The position numbers were made by a program, and so were the translations under genes. Below the pieces are notes generated by a model. That model was not told where the DNA came from and did not search any database. It saw only the letters and a list, made by a program, of their open reading frames with translations. A DNA stretch of 64,000 nt from Paratractidigestivibacter faecalis (GTDB taxonomy: Bacteria; Actinomycetota; Coriobacteriia; Coriobacteriales; Atopobiaceae), in the NCBI RefSeq assembly GCF_003416765.1, contig NZ_QSNG01000001.1, forward strand, positions 336,742 to 400,741. Direction: 5' to 3'. Below are positions 17,009 to 26,336 of this stretch, one piece after another (the stretch's first letter is position 1; each line of letters starts with the position of its first letter).

Positions 17009-17389
17009 ATGTCCAACAAGGCCATCGTCACCGAGAAGGCCCCCGCCGCCGTCGGTCCCTACTCCGCCGCCATCCAGGCCGGCAACTGCATCCACGTCTC
17101 TGGTCAGCTGCCCATCGACCCCGCCACCGGCGCCTTCGCCGGCGAGGACATCGCCAGCCAGACCCGCCAGAGCCTGACCAACATCAAGAACATCCTCGAG
17201 GCCGCCGGCGCCTCCATGGCCAACGTCGCCGAGGTCACCGTCCTTCTCGACGACATCAACGACTTCGGCGCCATGAACGAGGTCTACGGCGAGTTCTTCT
17301 CCGAGCCGTACCCCTCCCGCGCCGCCTTCGAGGTTGCCGCCCTCCCCAAGGCCGCCAAGGTCGAGATCAAGGCCGTCGCCTACCTGTAA
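17009..17389 (+). CDS. ridA: RidA-family enamine/imine deaminase
   Basis: 126-residue YjgF/YER057c/UK114 protein. It has the typical N-terminal VGPYSAAIQAG, VSGQLPIDPATGAF, QTRQSLTNIKNILEAAGA and the C-terminal YPSRAAFEVAALPKAAKVEIKAVA with the conserved arginine. RidA hydrolyses 2-aminoacrylate and similar enamines. Placed in the island, it would clear the aminoacrylate made by YgeX and speed pyruvate release. ATG with AAAGGAGAACAGC upstream. It is the last gene of the arcC-hyuA run before a strong terminator. Confidence 0.93.
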   Translation: MSNKAIVTEKAPAAVGPYSAAIQAGNCIHVSGQLPIDPATGAFAGEDIASQTRQSLTNIKNILEAAGASMANVAEVTVLLDDINDFGAMNEVYGEFFSEPYPSRAAFEVAALPKAAKVEIKAVAYL

Positions 17390-17428
17390 GGGCAAGGCCT
17401 CACCTATCCGGGTCTCATCCGGGCTCCT

Positions 17429-17470
17429 GCGACACCTATGCGCCCCTCGCGGCCATAGGTGTCGCTTTTT
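17429..17470 (+). terminator. Rho-independent terminator after ridA
   Basis: GCGACACCTATG (17429-17440) pairs perfectly with CATAGGTGTCGC (17454-17465), followed by TTTTT. The same CATAGGTGTCGC word returns in a hairpin at 38570-38615. Confidence 0.85.
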
Positions 17471-17500
17471 GTTGGGTGAGCTGAATAATGGTGTCTGGAG

Positions 17501-17932
17501 CTACTCCTGTGGGAGCTCGCTTCCGCAGTGCGGGCAGCGGGTGGCGCCGGGCTTGTGCTCCTCCAGGCAGAAGGGGCAGACGGGCACGGGCTCCTCGGCG
17601 GCCTGCTCGGCTGCGGCCCCGGTGAGCTTCTCGCTGAGGTCCTTTGCCTTGTTGAGAGCCTTGACCAGGCAGAACACCACAAACGCAACAATCAGGAAGT
17701 TGATGCAGGCACTGATGAACGCGCCGAAGTCGATGTCGGTGCCGGGAACCACCAGTCCCGAGATCTCTCCCGCGCCGCCGCCCGCCACCACGCTGATCAG
17801 CGGGTTGATGATGTTGTTGGTGAGCGCCGTCACGATGGACGTGAACGCGCCGCCGATGATGACGCCGACGGCCATGTCCATGACGTTGCCGCGGTTGATG
17901 AACTCCTTGAACTCGTTGATGAACTTGCGCAC
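17501..17932 (-). CDS. mscL: Large-conductance mechanosensitive channel with C-terminal zinc ribbon
   Basis: 143-residue channel that releases solutes on hypo-osmotic shock. The classic N-terminus FINEFKEFINRGNVMDMAVGV is followed by TM1 (VIIGGAFTSIVTALTNNII) and TM2 (FGAFISACINFLIVAFVVFCLVKAL). The usual C-terminal helix is extended by a rubredoxin-like ribbon, CPFC, ten residues, CPHC, not part of standard MscL. A GTG at 17932 is preferred because AGAGGAG lies in front of it and it gives the normal family N-terminus; an ATG at 17950 is the alternative. It faces away from the selenium genes and probably has no functional link to them. Confidence 0.9.
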   Translation of the reverse strand: MRKFINEFKEFINRGNVMDMAVGVIIGGAFTSIVTALTNNIINPLISVVAGGGAGEISGLVVPGTDIDFGAFISACINFLIVAFVVFCLVKALNKAKDLSEKLTGAAAEQAAEEPVPVCPFCLEEHKPGATRCPHCGSELPQE

Positions 17933-17998
17933 GGGCGCTCCTCTCCCCATCCGGTGACCAAACCCCTCAAGTTTACGTCGCCCTCAACCCCGCCGCCT

Positions 17999-18022
17999 GG
18001 CGAGAAGCGCGCGCTTCTCGCC
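17999..18022. repeat. 24-bp perfect palindrome of the GGCGAGAAG family
   Basis: GGCGAGAAGCGC followed directly by GCGCTTCTCGCC with no loop. It lies between the divergent mscL and yedE genes, so it is a DNA site or cruciform rather than an end-of-gene terminator. Confidence 0.7.
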
Positions 18023-18171
18023 GCCCGAATCCCACCGCTCGCCCGAGCGTTGGGTCAATGCGGATATAACGCCAAACAAAAAGTATGGTCAAATCAAACC
18101 CAGTCTTGAAGCACGGTCGAGAGTGGAGGCGCAGACGTGCGCTTCTCGGCGCGGCTAGGGAAAGGAGAGGT

Positions 18172-19260
18172 ATGGACCTCAAGAAGGAGAGGGTCGCCAT
18201 CGTTGCCGCCGGCGCGGTCATCGGTGTCATTGCGGCCATGCTGGTGTTCTTCGGGAACCCGGCCAACATGGGCTTCTGCATAGCCTGCTTCATCCGCGAC
18301 ACGGTGGGTGGCCTGGGCCTTCACCGCGCCGAGGCCGTGCAGTACATCAGGCCCGAGATCGTGGGCCTCGTGCTGGGCAGCTTCCTCATCGCCATCGGAA
18401 AGGGCGAGTGGCAGGCCCGCGGCGGCTCCGCCCCGCTCACCCGCTTCGTGCTGGGCTTCTGCGTCATGGTGGGCTGCCTCATGTTCCTGGGCTGCCCCTT
18501 CCGCATGATCTTGCGCATCGCCGGCGGAGACCTCAACGCCGTCGTTGGCCTCGTGGGCTTTGCCTGCGGCATCCTGACCGGCACCTGGTTCCTCAACCAC
18601 GGCTACTCGCTCGGCCGCACCTACAGGCTTCCCGCCTCCGAGGGCGCCGCGTGGCCCATCATCCAGGTCGCCATCCTGGTGCTGCTCGTCGTGGCCCCCG
18701 CGTTCATCTTCTTTAGCCCCGAGGGCTCCGGCCCCGGAGCCAAGCACGCCGCCATCGCCATCTCCCTGGCTGCCGGCGTCATCGTGGGCGCCCTGGCCCA
18801 GCGCACCCGCCTCTGCATGGTCGGCGGCATCCGCGACATGATCCTCTTCCGCGAGCCCAAGCTCCTCATGGGCTTCGGCGCCATTCTCGTTGGTGCCCTG
18901 GTGACCAACCTCGTGCTCACCGCCACCACCGGCAACGCCTACTTCAACCTGGGCTTCGAGGGCCAGCCCGTGGCCCACAACGACGCCGTCTGGAACTTCC
19001 TCGGCATGGCCCTGGCCGGCCTCGGCTGCGTCCTTCTGGGCGGCTGTCCGCTGCGTCAGCTCGTCCTTTCCGGCGAGGGCAACGGCGACTCCGCCATGGC
19101 CATCCTCGGCCTTGCCGTGGGCGCCGCGTTCTGCCACAACTTTGGCCTGGCTTCCAGCGCCAAGGGCGCCACGCCCGCCGGCCAGGTGGCCGTCGTCATC
19201 GGCCTCGTGGTGGTCGTCGCCATCGCCTGCGCCAACAGCATCTGCAAGAAGAAGGCCTAG
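18172..19260 (+). CDS. yedE: YedE-type selenium-metabolism membrane transporter
   Basis: 362-residue polytopic membrane protein of the YeeE/YedE (Sulf_transp) family with about nine to ten membrane segments. It has paired, internally repeated motifs with cysteines next to arginines: FCIACFIRD, LGCPFRMILR, RLCMVGGIRD and GGCPLRQL. Members beside selD, tusA-like and DUF3343 genes are annotated as selenium-metabolism YedE (FdhT), proposed to import a selenium or sulfur species. ATG at 18172 follows AAAGGAGAGGT. The downstream order yedE, tusA-like, DUF3343, selD, all on one strand with short gaps, supports that role; the transported form is not established. Confidence 0.87.
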   Translation: MDLKKERVAIVAAGAVIGVIAAMLVFFGNPANMGFCIACFIRDTVGGLGLHRAEAVQYIRPEIVGLVLGSFLIAIGKGEWQARGGSAPLTRFVLGFCVMVGCLMFLGCPFRMILRIAGGDLNAVVGLVGFACGILTGTWFLNHGYSLGRTYRLPASEGAAWPIIQVAILVLLVVAPAFIFFSPEGSGPGAKHAAIAISLAAGVIVGALAQRTRLCMVGGIRDMILFREPKLLMGFGAILVGALVTNLVLTATTGNAYFNLGFEGQPVAHNDAVWNFLGMALAGLGCVLLGGCPLRQLVLSGEGNGDSAMAILGLAVGAAFCHNFGLASSAKGATPAGQVAVVIGLVVVVAIACANSICKKKA

Positions 19261-19271
19261 GGGAGAAGAAC

Positions 19272-19481
19272 ATGGAGACTTTGGATGCACGTGGGCTTTC
19301 CTGCCCGGAGCCGGTTGTCATGATGCGCCAGGCGCTCTTCGAGAAGCCGGCGGCCGCCCGCATGATCGTGGACGCCGTCGCCGCGCGCGAGAACGTCACT
19401 CGCTACGCAAAGAGTCAGGGCTACGACGTCGCCGTCACCGAGGGCGACGGCGAGTGGACCCTCGACGTCACCCGCGTCTAG
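19272..19481 (+). CDS. TusA/SirA-like sulfur or selenium carrier
   Basis: 69-residue TusA-fold protein with the active-site motif LSCPEPVV (Cys11). It corresponds to the N-terminal domain of the selenium protein YedF but lacks the C-terminal DsrE-like half that YedF usually has. It starts 11 bases after yedE with GGGGAGAAGAAC as ribosome site. Between a YedE transporter and SelD it most likely relays selenium as a persulfide/perselenide on the cysteine; this is inference from context. Confidence 0.88.
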   Translation: METLDARGLSCPEPVVMMRQALFEKPAAARMIVDAVAARENVTRYAKSQGYDVAVTEGDGEWTLDVTRV

Positions 19482-19495
19482 GACGGTTCCCTCAC

Positions 19496-19750
19496 ATGGC
19501 CAGGATAGCGACGTTCTTCTCGCACTTTGGCGCCGTGAGATTCCGGCGGCTGTGCCGGGCCCGTGGCGTCGAGGTGGAGCTCATGCCCGTGCCGAGGTCC
19601 CTCTCAAGCAGCTGCGGGACGTGTGCCCGCTTTGAGGGAGACCCACTCGCGCCGGGGGAGGCTTGGCCCGAGGAGGTCGAGCTCGTGGCGGAGGAGACCG
19701 GCTCCGCCGCGCTACCCTATGAGGTGACCTGGCGCGCTGAGGGCGCGTAA
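19496..19750 (+). CDS. DUF3343 protein, putative Se/S carrier
   Basis: 84-residue small protein of the DUF3343 type: an N-terminal ATFFSHFGAVRFRRLCRARG followed by ELMPVPRSLSSSCGTCARF with a CxxC pair (CGTC). This family is regularly found with selenium-trait genes and is called a putative selenium/sulfur carrier. The start at 19496 has only a weak ribosome site, 14 bases after the tusA-like stop, which suggests translational coupling. No structure-based function is known to me. Confidence 0.78.
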   Translation: MARIATFFSHFGAVRFRRLCRARGVEVELMPVPRSLSSSCGTCARFEGDPLAPGEAWPEEVELVAEETGSAALPYEVTWRAEGA

Positions 19751-19822
19751 CGCAAACAGACAAGTACCCAGCGGGGCGTCCGTCCAGGTGACGGGCGCCC
19801 CAAGCCAAAAAGGGAGAAAGAC

Positions 19823-20863
19823 ATGGACATGACGGGCGTGCGTCTGACCGAGCTGGTGGAGGCCGCCGGCTGCGCGGCAAAGATCGCGCCGGGCGCGCTG
19901 GCAAAGGTGCTGGGGGACCTTCCCCGCACGGAGGACCCCAACCTGCTCGTGGGCTTCGACGCCTCCGACGATGCGTGCGTCTATGACCTGGGCGACGGTC
20001 GCGGCCTGGTGCAGACCTGCGACTTTTTCCCGCCCATGGTGGACGACCCCTTCCTGTTTGGCCAGGTGGCGGCCGCAAACGCGCTTTCTGACGTCTATGC
20101 CATGGGCGGCGAGCCCAAGCTGGCGCTCAACCTGCTGTGCTTTCCCAACTGCCTGGGCATAGAGGTCGCGGGGCAGATCCTGGCCGGCGGCGCCGACCGC
20201 TGCCAGCTGGCGGGCTGCGTGGTCGCCGGCGGCCACTCCATCAACGACCACGAGCCCAAGTACGGCCTCTCCGTCACGGGCTTCGTCCAGCTTGACGGGC
20301 TTCTCGCCAACGCGGGGGCCAAGGTGGGGGACGCCCTGGTGCTCACCAAGGCCCTGGGCACGGGCGTCATCACCACGGCGTACAAGGGCGGCCTGCTTGA
20401 CGAGGCCGGCGTCCGCGTGGCGACGGACTCCATGATCCGCCTGAACGACACGGTCGGCCGCGTGGGCGGAGACATCGTCCGCCACGCCTGCACCGACGTC
20501 ACGGGCTTCTCGCTCATGGGCCACTCCTGCGAGATGGCCGAGGCCTCGGGCGTCACGCTCCAGATCGACGCCGACGCGGTGCCCATGCTTGACGGTGCGC
20601 GCGAGATGGCCCGCATGGGCATGCTGCCTGCGGGCGCCTACCGCAACCGCGACTTCTTTGGGCCGCGCGTTCAGATGGGTCCCGACGTGCCGCTTGACCT
20701 GGCGGACGTCCTGTTTGACCCCCAGACCTCCGGCGGCCTGCTGGTGAGCGTCGACGCCTCGCAGGCAGACGCGCTCGTCTCTCGCCTGCGCGACGAGGGC
20801 CTGCCTGCGGCCGTCATCGGCCAGGTGGCCGAGCGCGGTCAGAAGAGCGTCGAGGTCAGGTAG
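19823..20863 (+). CDS. selD: Selenide, water dikinase (selenophosphate synthetase)
   Basis: 346-residue ATP-dependent enzyme making selenophosphate. The N-terminal glycine-rich loop has Cys17 and Lys20 at the E. coli positions (AAGCAAKIAP), but the second loop cysteine, position 19, is alanine. Other motifs: VGFDASDDACVYDLG, QTCDFFPPMVDDPFLFGQVAAANALSDVYAMGG broken at 20026-20110, DVTGFSLMGH and FDPQTSGGLL. Cys17 is cysteine, not selenocysteine. RBS GGGAGAAAGAC. No selA, selB or tRNA-Sec is in the window, so this may be an orphan selD serving the labile selenium cofactor of the molybdenum hydroxylase. Confidence 0.94.
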   Translation: MDMTGVRLTELVEAAGCAAKIAPGALAKVLGDLPRTEDPNLLVGFDASDDACVYDLGDGRGLVQTCDFFPPMVDDPFLFGQVAAANALSDVYAMGGEPKLALNLLCFPNCLGIEVAGQILAGGADRCQLAGCVVAGGHSINDHEPKYGLSVTGFVQLDGLLANAGAKVGDALVLTKALGTGVITTAYKGGLLDEAGVRVATDSMIRLNDTVGRVGGDIVRHACTDVTGFSLMGHSCEMAEASGVTLQIDADAVPMLDGAREMARMGMLPAGAYRNRDFFGPRVQMGPDVPLDLADVLFDPQTSGGLLVSVDASQADALVSRLRDEGLPAAVIGQVAERGQKSVEVR

Positions 20864-20902
20864 CCCATCTGGCCTGGCACGGCACCCGCGTCAGGTCAGC
20901 TT

Positions 20903-21126
20903 TTGCACAGAAATCCCCTTCGTGTGAGCATTTCGGAAAACTCTGTGCAGAAGCCCCCTTCGTGTGAGCCTGTTTTCGGCCTCGGTTGAGTAGCTCAAAT
21001 TTGCCAACTGGCCTTTTGTCGGCGATTGGGTCTCAAAACCAGCAAAACCGGCAAAAATGGGCTCACACGAAGGGGGCTTCTGCACAAGATTTTCCGAAAC
21101 ACTCACACGAAGGGTGGTTCTGCGCA
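20903..21126. repeat. Large inverted element with four copies of a 25-26-bp motif between selD and ligA
   Basis: The motif GTGCAGAAGCCCCCTTCG followed by TGTGAGCC occurs at 20945-20970 and, exactly inverted, at 21060-21085. Diverged copies lie outside at 20905-20930 and inverted at 21100-21124. The linkers between the copies in each arm (TTTCGGAAAA and its inverse TTTTCCGAAA) are also inverted, so the arms are about 67 bp with a spacer of about 90 bp. No gene lies in the 371-base gap. Confidence 0.75.
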
Positions 21127-21177
21127 AGACGTGCGGCCCCAACGGGCCTGGGGCCGCCTCCAACCCCTTCTTGCTAG

Positions 21178-23391
<2,214 letters not shown>

Positions 23392-23421
23392 CCAGGCGGC
23401 AAAGCCGATGGACAAAAGCAA

Positions 23422-23502
23422 GCCCCCTGGGTCTCTCGCCGGCAACATCCTCAGCCGCGCAAAGAGCGTCGAGGACTGAGTCGGCGAGAGGCTCAGGGGG
23501 GC
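23422..23502 (+). terminator. Long hairpin after ligA
   Basis: GCCCCCTGGGTCTCTCGCCG (23422-23441) pairs with CGGCGAGAGGCTCAGGGGGGC (23482-23502) with one or two mismatches. It lies between ligA and the convergent SDR gene and may serve both. The loop of about 40 bases is long. Confidence 0.6.
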
Positions 23503-23524
23503 AAGCCTCGCTATTTGCTGGTTA

Positions 23525-24301
23525 CTAGTTGACGCTCACGCCGCCGTCGACCTTGACGCATGCACCCGTCATGAAGGACGCCTCGTCGCTGGCCACAAAG
23601 AGAACCGCCGCGGCGAGCTCCTCCGGCTTGCCGGTGCGAATCTCCTTGTCCAGGCCGGCCATGGCGCGGCCCATGCCAAACTGGTTGATGCCGCTGCCGG
23701 ACATCATGGAGCCGCTGATCTCGGTCTCGACGCCGCCCGGGCAGATGGCGTTGCAGCGAATGCCCTCGTGCGCATACATGTAGCCGGTGTTCTCCGTCAT
23801 GCCAACGAGCGCGTGCTTGGAGGCGGTGTACGCCGCGCCGGCGCGGGCTCCGTTGGTGCCGCCGATCGAGGCCACGTTGACGATGTTTCCGCGGGTCTTC
23901 TGGCCAAGCATCACCTGGACGGCCTTGCGCATGGCAAACATGGGGCCCTTGACGTTGACCGCAAAGACCTGGTCCCAGCGCTCGTCGGAGATGTCGCCGA
24001 TGGCCTCAAAGCCGTCCATGATGCCGGCGTTGTTGACAAGGACGTCCAGCTTGCCGCACTTCTCCACGGCAAAGTCGATCATGCCCTCGTTGACCTCGCG
24101 GTTGCAGACGTCGCCCACGTAGGGGAGGACCTTGCCGGGGAGGCCGTCGGACTCGACCTGGCCCGCAAGCTCCTCGAGGCGCTCGGCGCGACGCGCCACG
24201 GCCACGACCGTCGCGCCCTCCTTGGCAAAGTCGTACGCAATCTGGCGACCCATGCCCGAGCTCGCACCGGTGACCACGACGCTCTTTCCCTCAAACCTCA
24301 T
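23525..24301 (-). CDS. Short-chain dehydrogenase/reductase (SDR)
   Basis: 258-residue classical SDR. The nucleotide loop is TGASSGMGRQIA, NNAGIMDG follows, and the catalytic serine and YxxxK sit in AAYTASKHAL. The C-terminal GACVKVDGGVSVN is typical of FabG-like members. ATG at 24301 with AGAGGAGATTTGC upstream; a longer TTG start is less likely. The substrate cannot be told from sequence, and the neighbours (DNA ligase, XRE regulator) give no clue. It is transcribed divergently from the XRE gene. Confidence 0.9.
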   Translation of the reverse strand: MRFEGKSVVVTGASSGMGRQIAYDFAKEGATVVAVARRAERLEELAGQVESDGLPGKVLPYVGDVCNREVNEGMIDFAVEKCGKLDVLVNNAGIMDGFEAIGDISDERWDQVFAVNVKGPMFAMRKAVQVMLGQKTRGNIVNVASIGGTNGARAGAAYTASKHALVGMTENTGYMYAHEGIRCNAICPGGVETEISGSMMSGSGINQFGMGRAMAGLDKEIRTGKPEELAAAVLFVASDEASFMTGACVKVDGGVSVN

Positions 24302-24494
24302 GCAAATCTCCTCTCTGGTCAAAACTCAGCCCATACCCTCACGTATCCCCGCCAGCCTCGCCTCTTACCCAAGCCCCTCGGCTGGCGGCTCCCTTTCAAC
24401 CCCAAACGGCCTTGCGCCCCCGTGACTTTTTGTCTTCACATCTTCTGCGCAACCCAAACTGGGATATTCGGAACCGGAATCTACAGTTCAGGCC

Positions 24495-24776
24495 ATGGAT
24501 GTGGAGACCAACAAAGCCATCGGCCGGTGCCTGCGCAACGAGCGCAAAGCGCGCAAGCTGCAGCAGCAGGACGTGGCTGCCGCCATGGGCCGCCCGCAGT
24601 CCTTTGTATCCAAGCTCGAGAACGGCGAGCGCAAGTTCGTCCTCGCCGAGATCTTTGCCTACGCCCGTGCCCTTGGCATGTCAGCGCACGATCTCCTCGA
24701 CGACGTAGAGGGTGCCCTCACCCTGCCCGAGCCGTCCTCCAAGGTTTCCCCTGGCGGCGAGAAGGACCAGCGCTAG
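24495..24776 (+). CDS. Small XRE-family transcriptional regulator
   Basis: 93-residue protein that is almost entirely a Cro/C1-type helix-turn-helix: LRNERKARKLQQQDVAAAMG, then RPQSFVSKLENGERK, followed by EIFAYARALGMSAHDLL. The short tail is polar. It is divergent to the SDR gene (193-base gap without another gene) and could control it. No ribosome site is obvious before the ATG (CAGTTCAGGCC). Confidence 0.85.
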   Translation: MDVETNKAIGRCLRNERKARKLQQQDVAAAMGRPQSFVSKLENGERKFVLAEIFAYARALGMSAHDLLDDVEGALTLPEPSSKVSPGGEKDQR

Positions 24777-24792
24777 CATCTGGATCCCAAAG

Positions 24793-24845
24793 CAAAAAAG
24801 GCGGCACCGACCTGGGAATCACCCAAGGTCGGTGCCGCCTTCTTC
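24793..24845. terminator. Bidirectional terminator between XRE and M20 genes
   Basis: Perfect 16-bp arms AAGGCGGCACCGACCT / AGGTCGGTGCCGCCTT (24798-24813 and 24826-24841). An A-run on the left and TCTTC on the right make it usable from both strands. Confidence 0.88.
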
Positions 24846-24868
24846 GTGGCGTGACCAATGCCGTCCTC

Positions 24869-26290
24869 CTACGCGAGGTCAAGCTCCATCAGGCGCGCGA
24901 TGGTCACGATGTAGATCTTGAGCGCACGCTTGAGGTCGTTCTCGGAGATGCCCTCGTCGGGACCGTGCTCCATGCCCACCCAGGCGGGCTCGTCCTCGTG
25001 CTCCTCGTGGGGACCAAAGGCGCAGGCGCGCTTAAAGTGGCGGGCGTAGGTGCCGCCGCCGATGCAGAACGCCTCGGCCCTCTTGCCGGTGTACTCGCCG
25101 TAGGTGTCGAGCAGGGTGCGAATCTCCGGGGAGGTCGGCTCGATGTAGAAGGGCACGGCGTCGCCCAGAAGGCGATAAGAGCATGCGTGCTCGGCGCCGA
25201 TCTGCGTCATGCGCGCGGTGATAGCCTCGCCGGTCGTGGTGGTGGGGTAGCGGGAGTCCACGGTCTGCACGAAGCGGCCGTCCTTGGTGCGGACGGTGCC
25301 CGCAATGCAGGTGAGCGGACCAAACTTGTCGTCGGCGCTCTCGATGCCCGTGGCCTTTCCGCATGTGTCCTCGGTGAGAAGCGCCTGCAGCTCCAGGAAC
25401 CGGCGCTGCTCGGGCGCGCAGAGGCCGTCCACCCCAAGCAGATAGCGGGCCAGGATGCCGATGGCGTTCACGGTGCCTGCGGGAAGGGACGCATGGCCTC
25501 CCTTGCCGTGCGCGCTCACGCGGACAAGGCCCTCACCGGCGTCCTCGAGGGTGATGCCCTCGCCGCAGGGCAGCTCGGAGGCTTCCGCCTTCACGAGTGC
25601 GCAGGCCAGGCCGGGGATGGCGTTGGCAACGGTGCCGCCGTCAAGCTCGACGAGCCTTCCGCCGGCAAGCGGCTCGGAGCAGAACTCGCCGTGATAGACG
25701 CCCTTCTCGCCGCAGATGACCGGGAAGTCGGCGTCGGGAGAGAAGCAGAACGCGGGCTCGGGGTAGCGGTCCAGGTAGTAGGGCACGTCACCCATGCCCG
25801 TCTCCTCGTTGTTGCCAATGATGCAGCGGAGGGTGTACGGGAGCTTCTCGCCCGTCTCCTCAACCTGACGGCGGAAGAAGTTGGCCGCGTAGAGGGAGAG
25901 GACGAAGGGGCCTTTGTCGTCCAGGACGCCACGGCCGATGAGGTAGCCGTCCTTGCGGGTGACGTCCAGCGCGGGGAAGGTCCAGCCCAGGCCAAGCGGC
26001 ACGATGTCGGTGTGGGCGATGGTGGCTATATATGTGTCGGATTTGCCGGGCACGTCTCCAAAGCCGATGTAGCCGTCAAGGTCGGTGACCTCAAGGCCAA
26101 GACGGGAGGCAATGCCCTCGGCGGTAACGAGGGCCTCGTTTGCCTTGGGACCAAAGGGCTTGCCGGGCTCGGCCGCCTCGAGGTCCTCGACGGACTCGAT
26201 CTTGACCAGGGAGCGGATATCCTCGACGACGTCCTCCCAGACCTCCTCGACATATTGGTCAACCTGCTGCTTTAGCTGCTCGTCAGCCAT
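24869..26290 (-). CDS. M20-family dipeptidase-like metallopeptidase (PepV/Sapep type)
   Basis: 473-residue zinc peptidase. Metal-site motifs are IATIAHTDIVPLG, LIGRGVLDDKGPFVLSLY, IGNNEETGMGDVPYYL and, at the C-terminus, CIGGGTYARHFKRACAFGPH. The tandem of a catalytic part and a lid domain and the length fit the PepV/Sapep dipeptidases, cytoplasmic enzymes cleaving dipeptides. The ATG at 26290 has AGGAGG eight bases upstream; the frame extends further but without similarity. The next gene upstream on the same strand is the HIRAN protein, 46 bases away. Confidence 0.88.
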   Translation of the reverse strand: MADEQLKQQVDQYVEEVWEDVVEDIRSLVKIESVEDLEAAEPGKPFGPKANEALVTAEGIASRLGLEVTDLDGYIGFGDVPGKSDTYIATIAHTDIVPLGLGWTFPALDVTRKDGYLIGRGVLDDKGPFVLSLYAANFFRRQVEETGEKLPYTLRCIIGNNEETGMGDVPYYLDRYPEPAFCFSPDADFPVICGEKGVYHGEFCSEPLAGGRLVELDGGTVANAIPGLACALVKAEASELPCGEGITLEDAGEGLVRVSAHGKGGHASLPAGTVNAIGILARYLLGVDGLCAPEQRRFLELQALLTEDTCGKATGIESADDKFGPLTCIAGTVRTKDGRFVQTVDSRYPTTTTGEAITARMTQIGAEHACSYRLLGDAVPFYIEPTSPEIRTLLDTYGEYTGKRAEAFCIGGGTYARHFKRACAFGPHEEHEDEPAWVGMEHGPDEGISENDLKRALKIYIVTIARLMELDLA

Positions 26291-26336
26291 GCGCGTCCTC
26301 CTAGCGAAAATCCGGTAACTGCAGATCTCGCCAATC

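Noticed and set aside
23409-23480. 23-codon peptide (starting MDKSKPPGS) after ligA
   Set aside because: No ribosome site, and its DNA is the left half of the terminator stem and loop.
23768-26275. 835-codon plus-strand frame across the SDR and M20 genes
   Set aside because: It runs through the terminator at 24798-24841 and an intergenic gap; only GC bias keeps it open.
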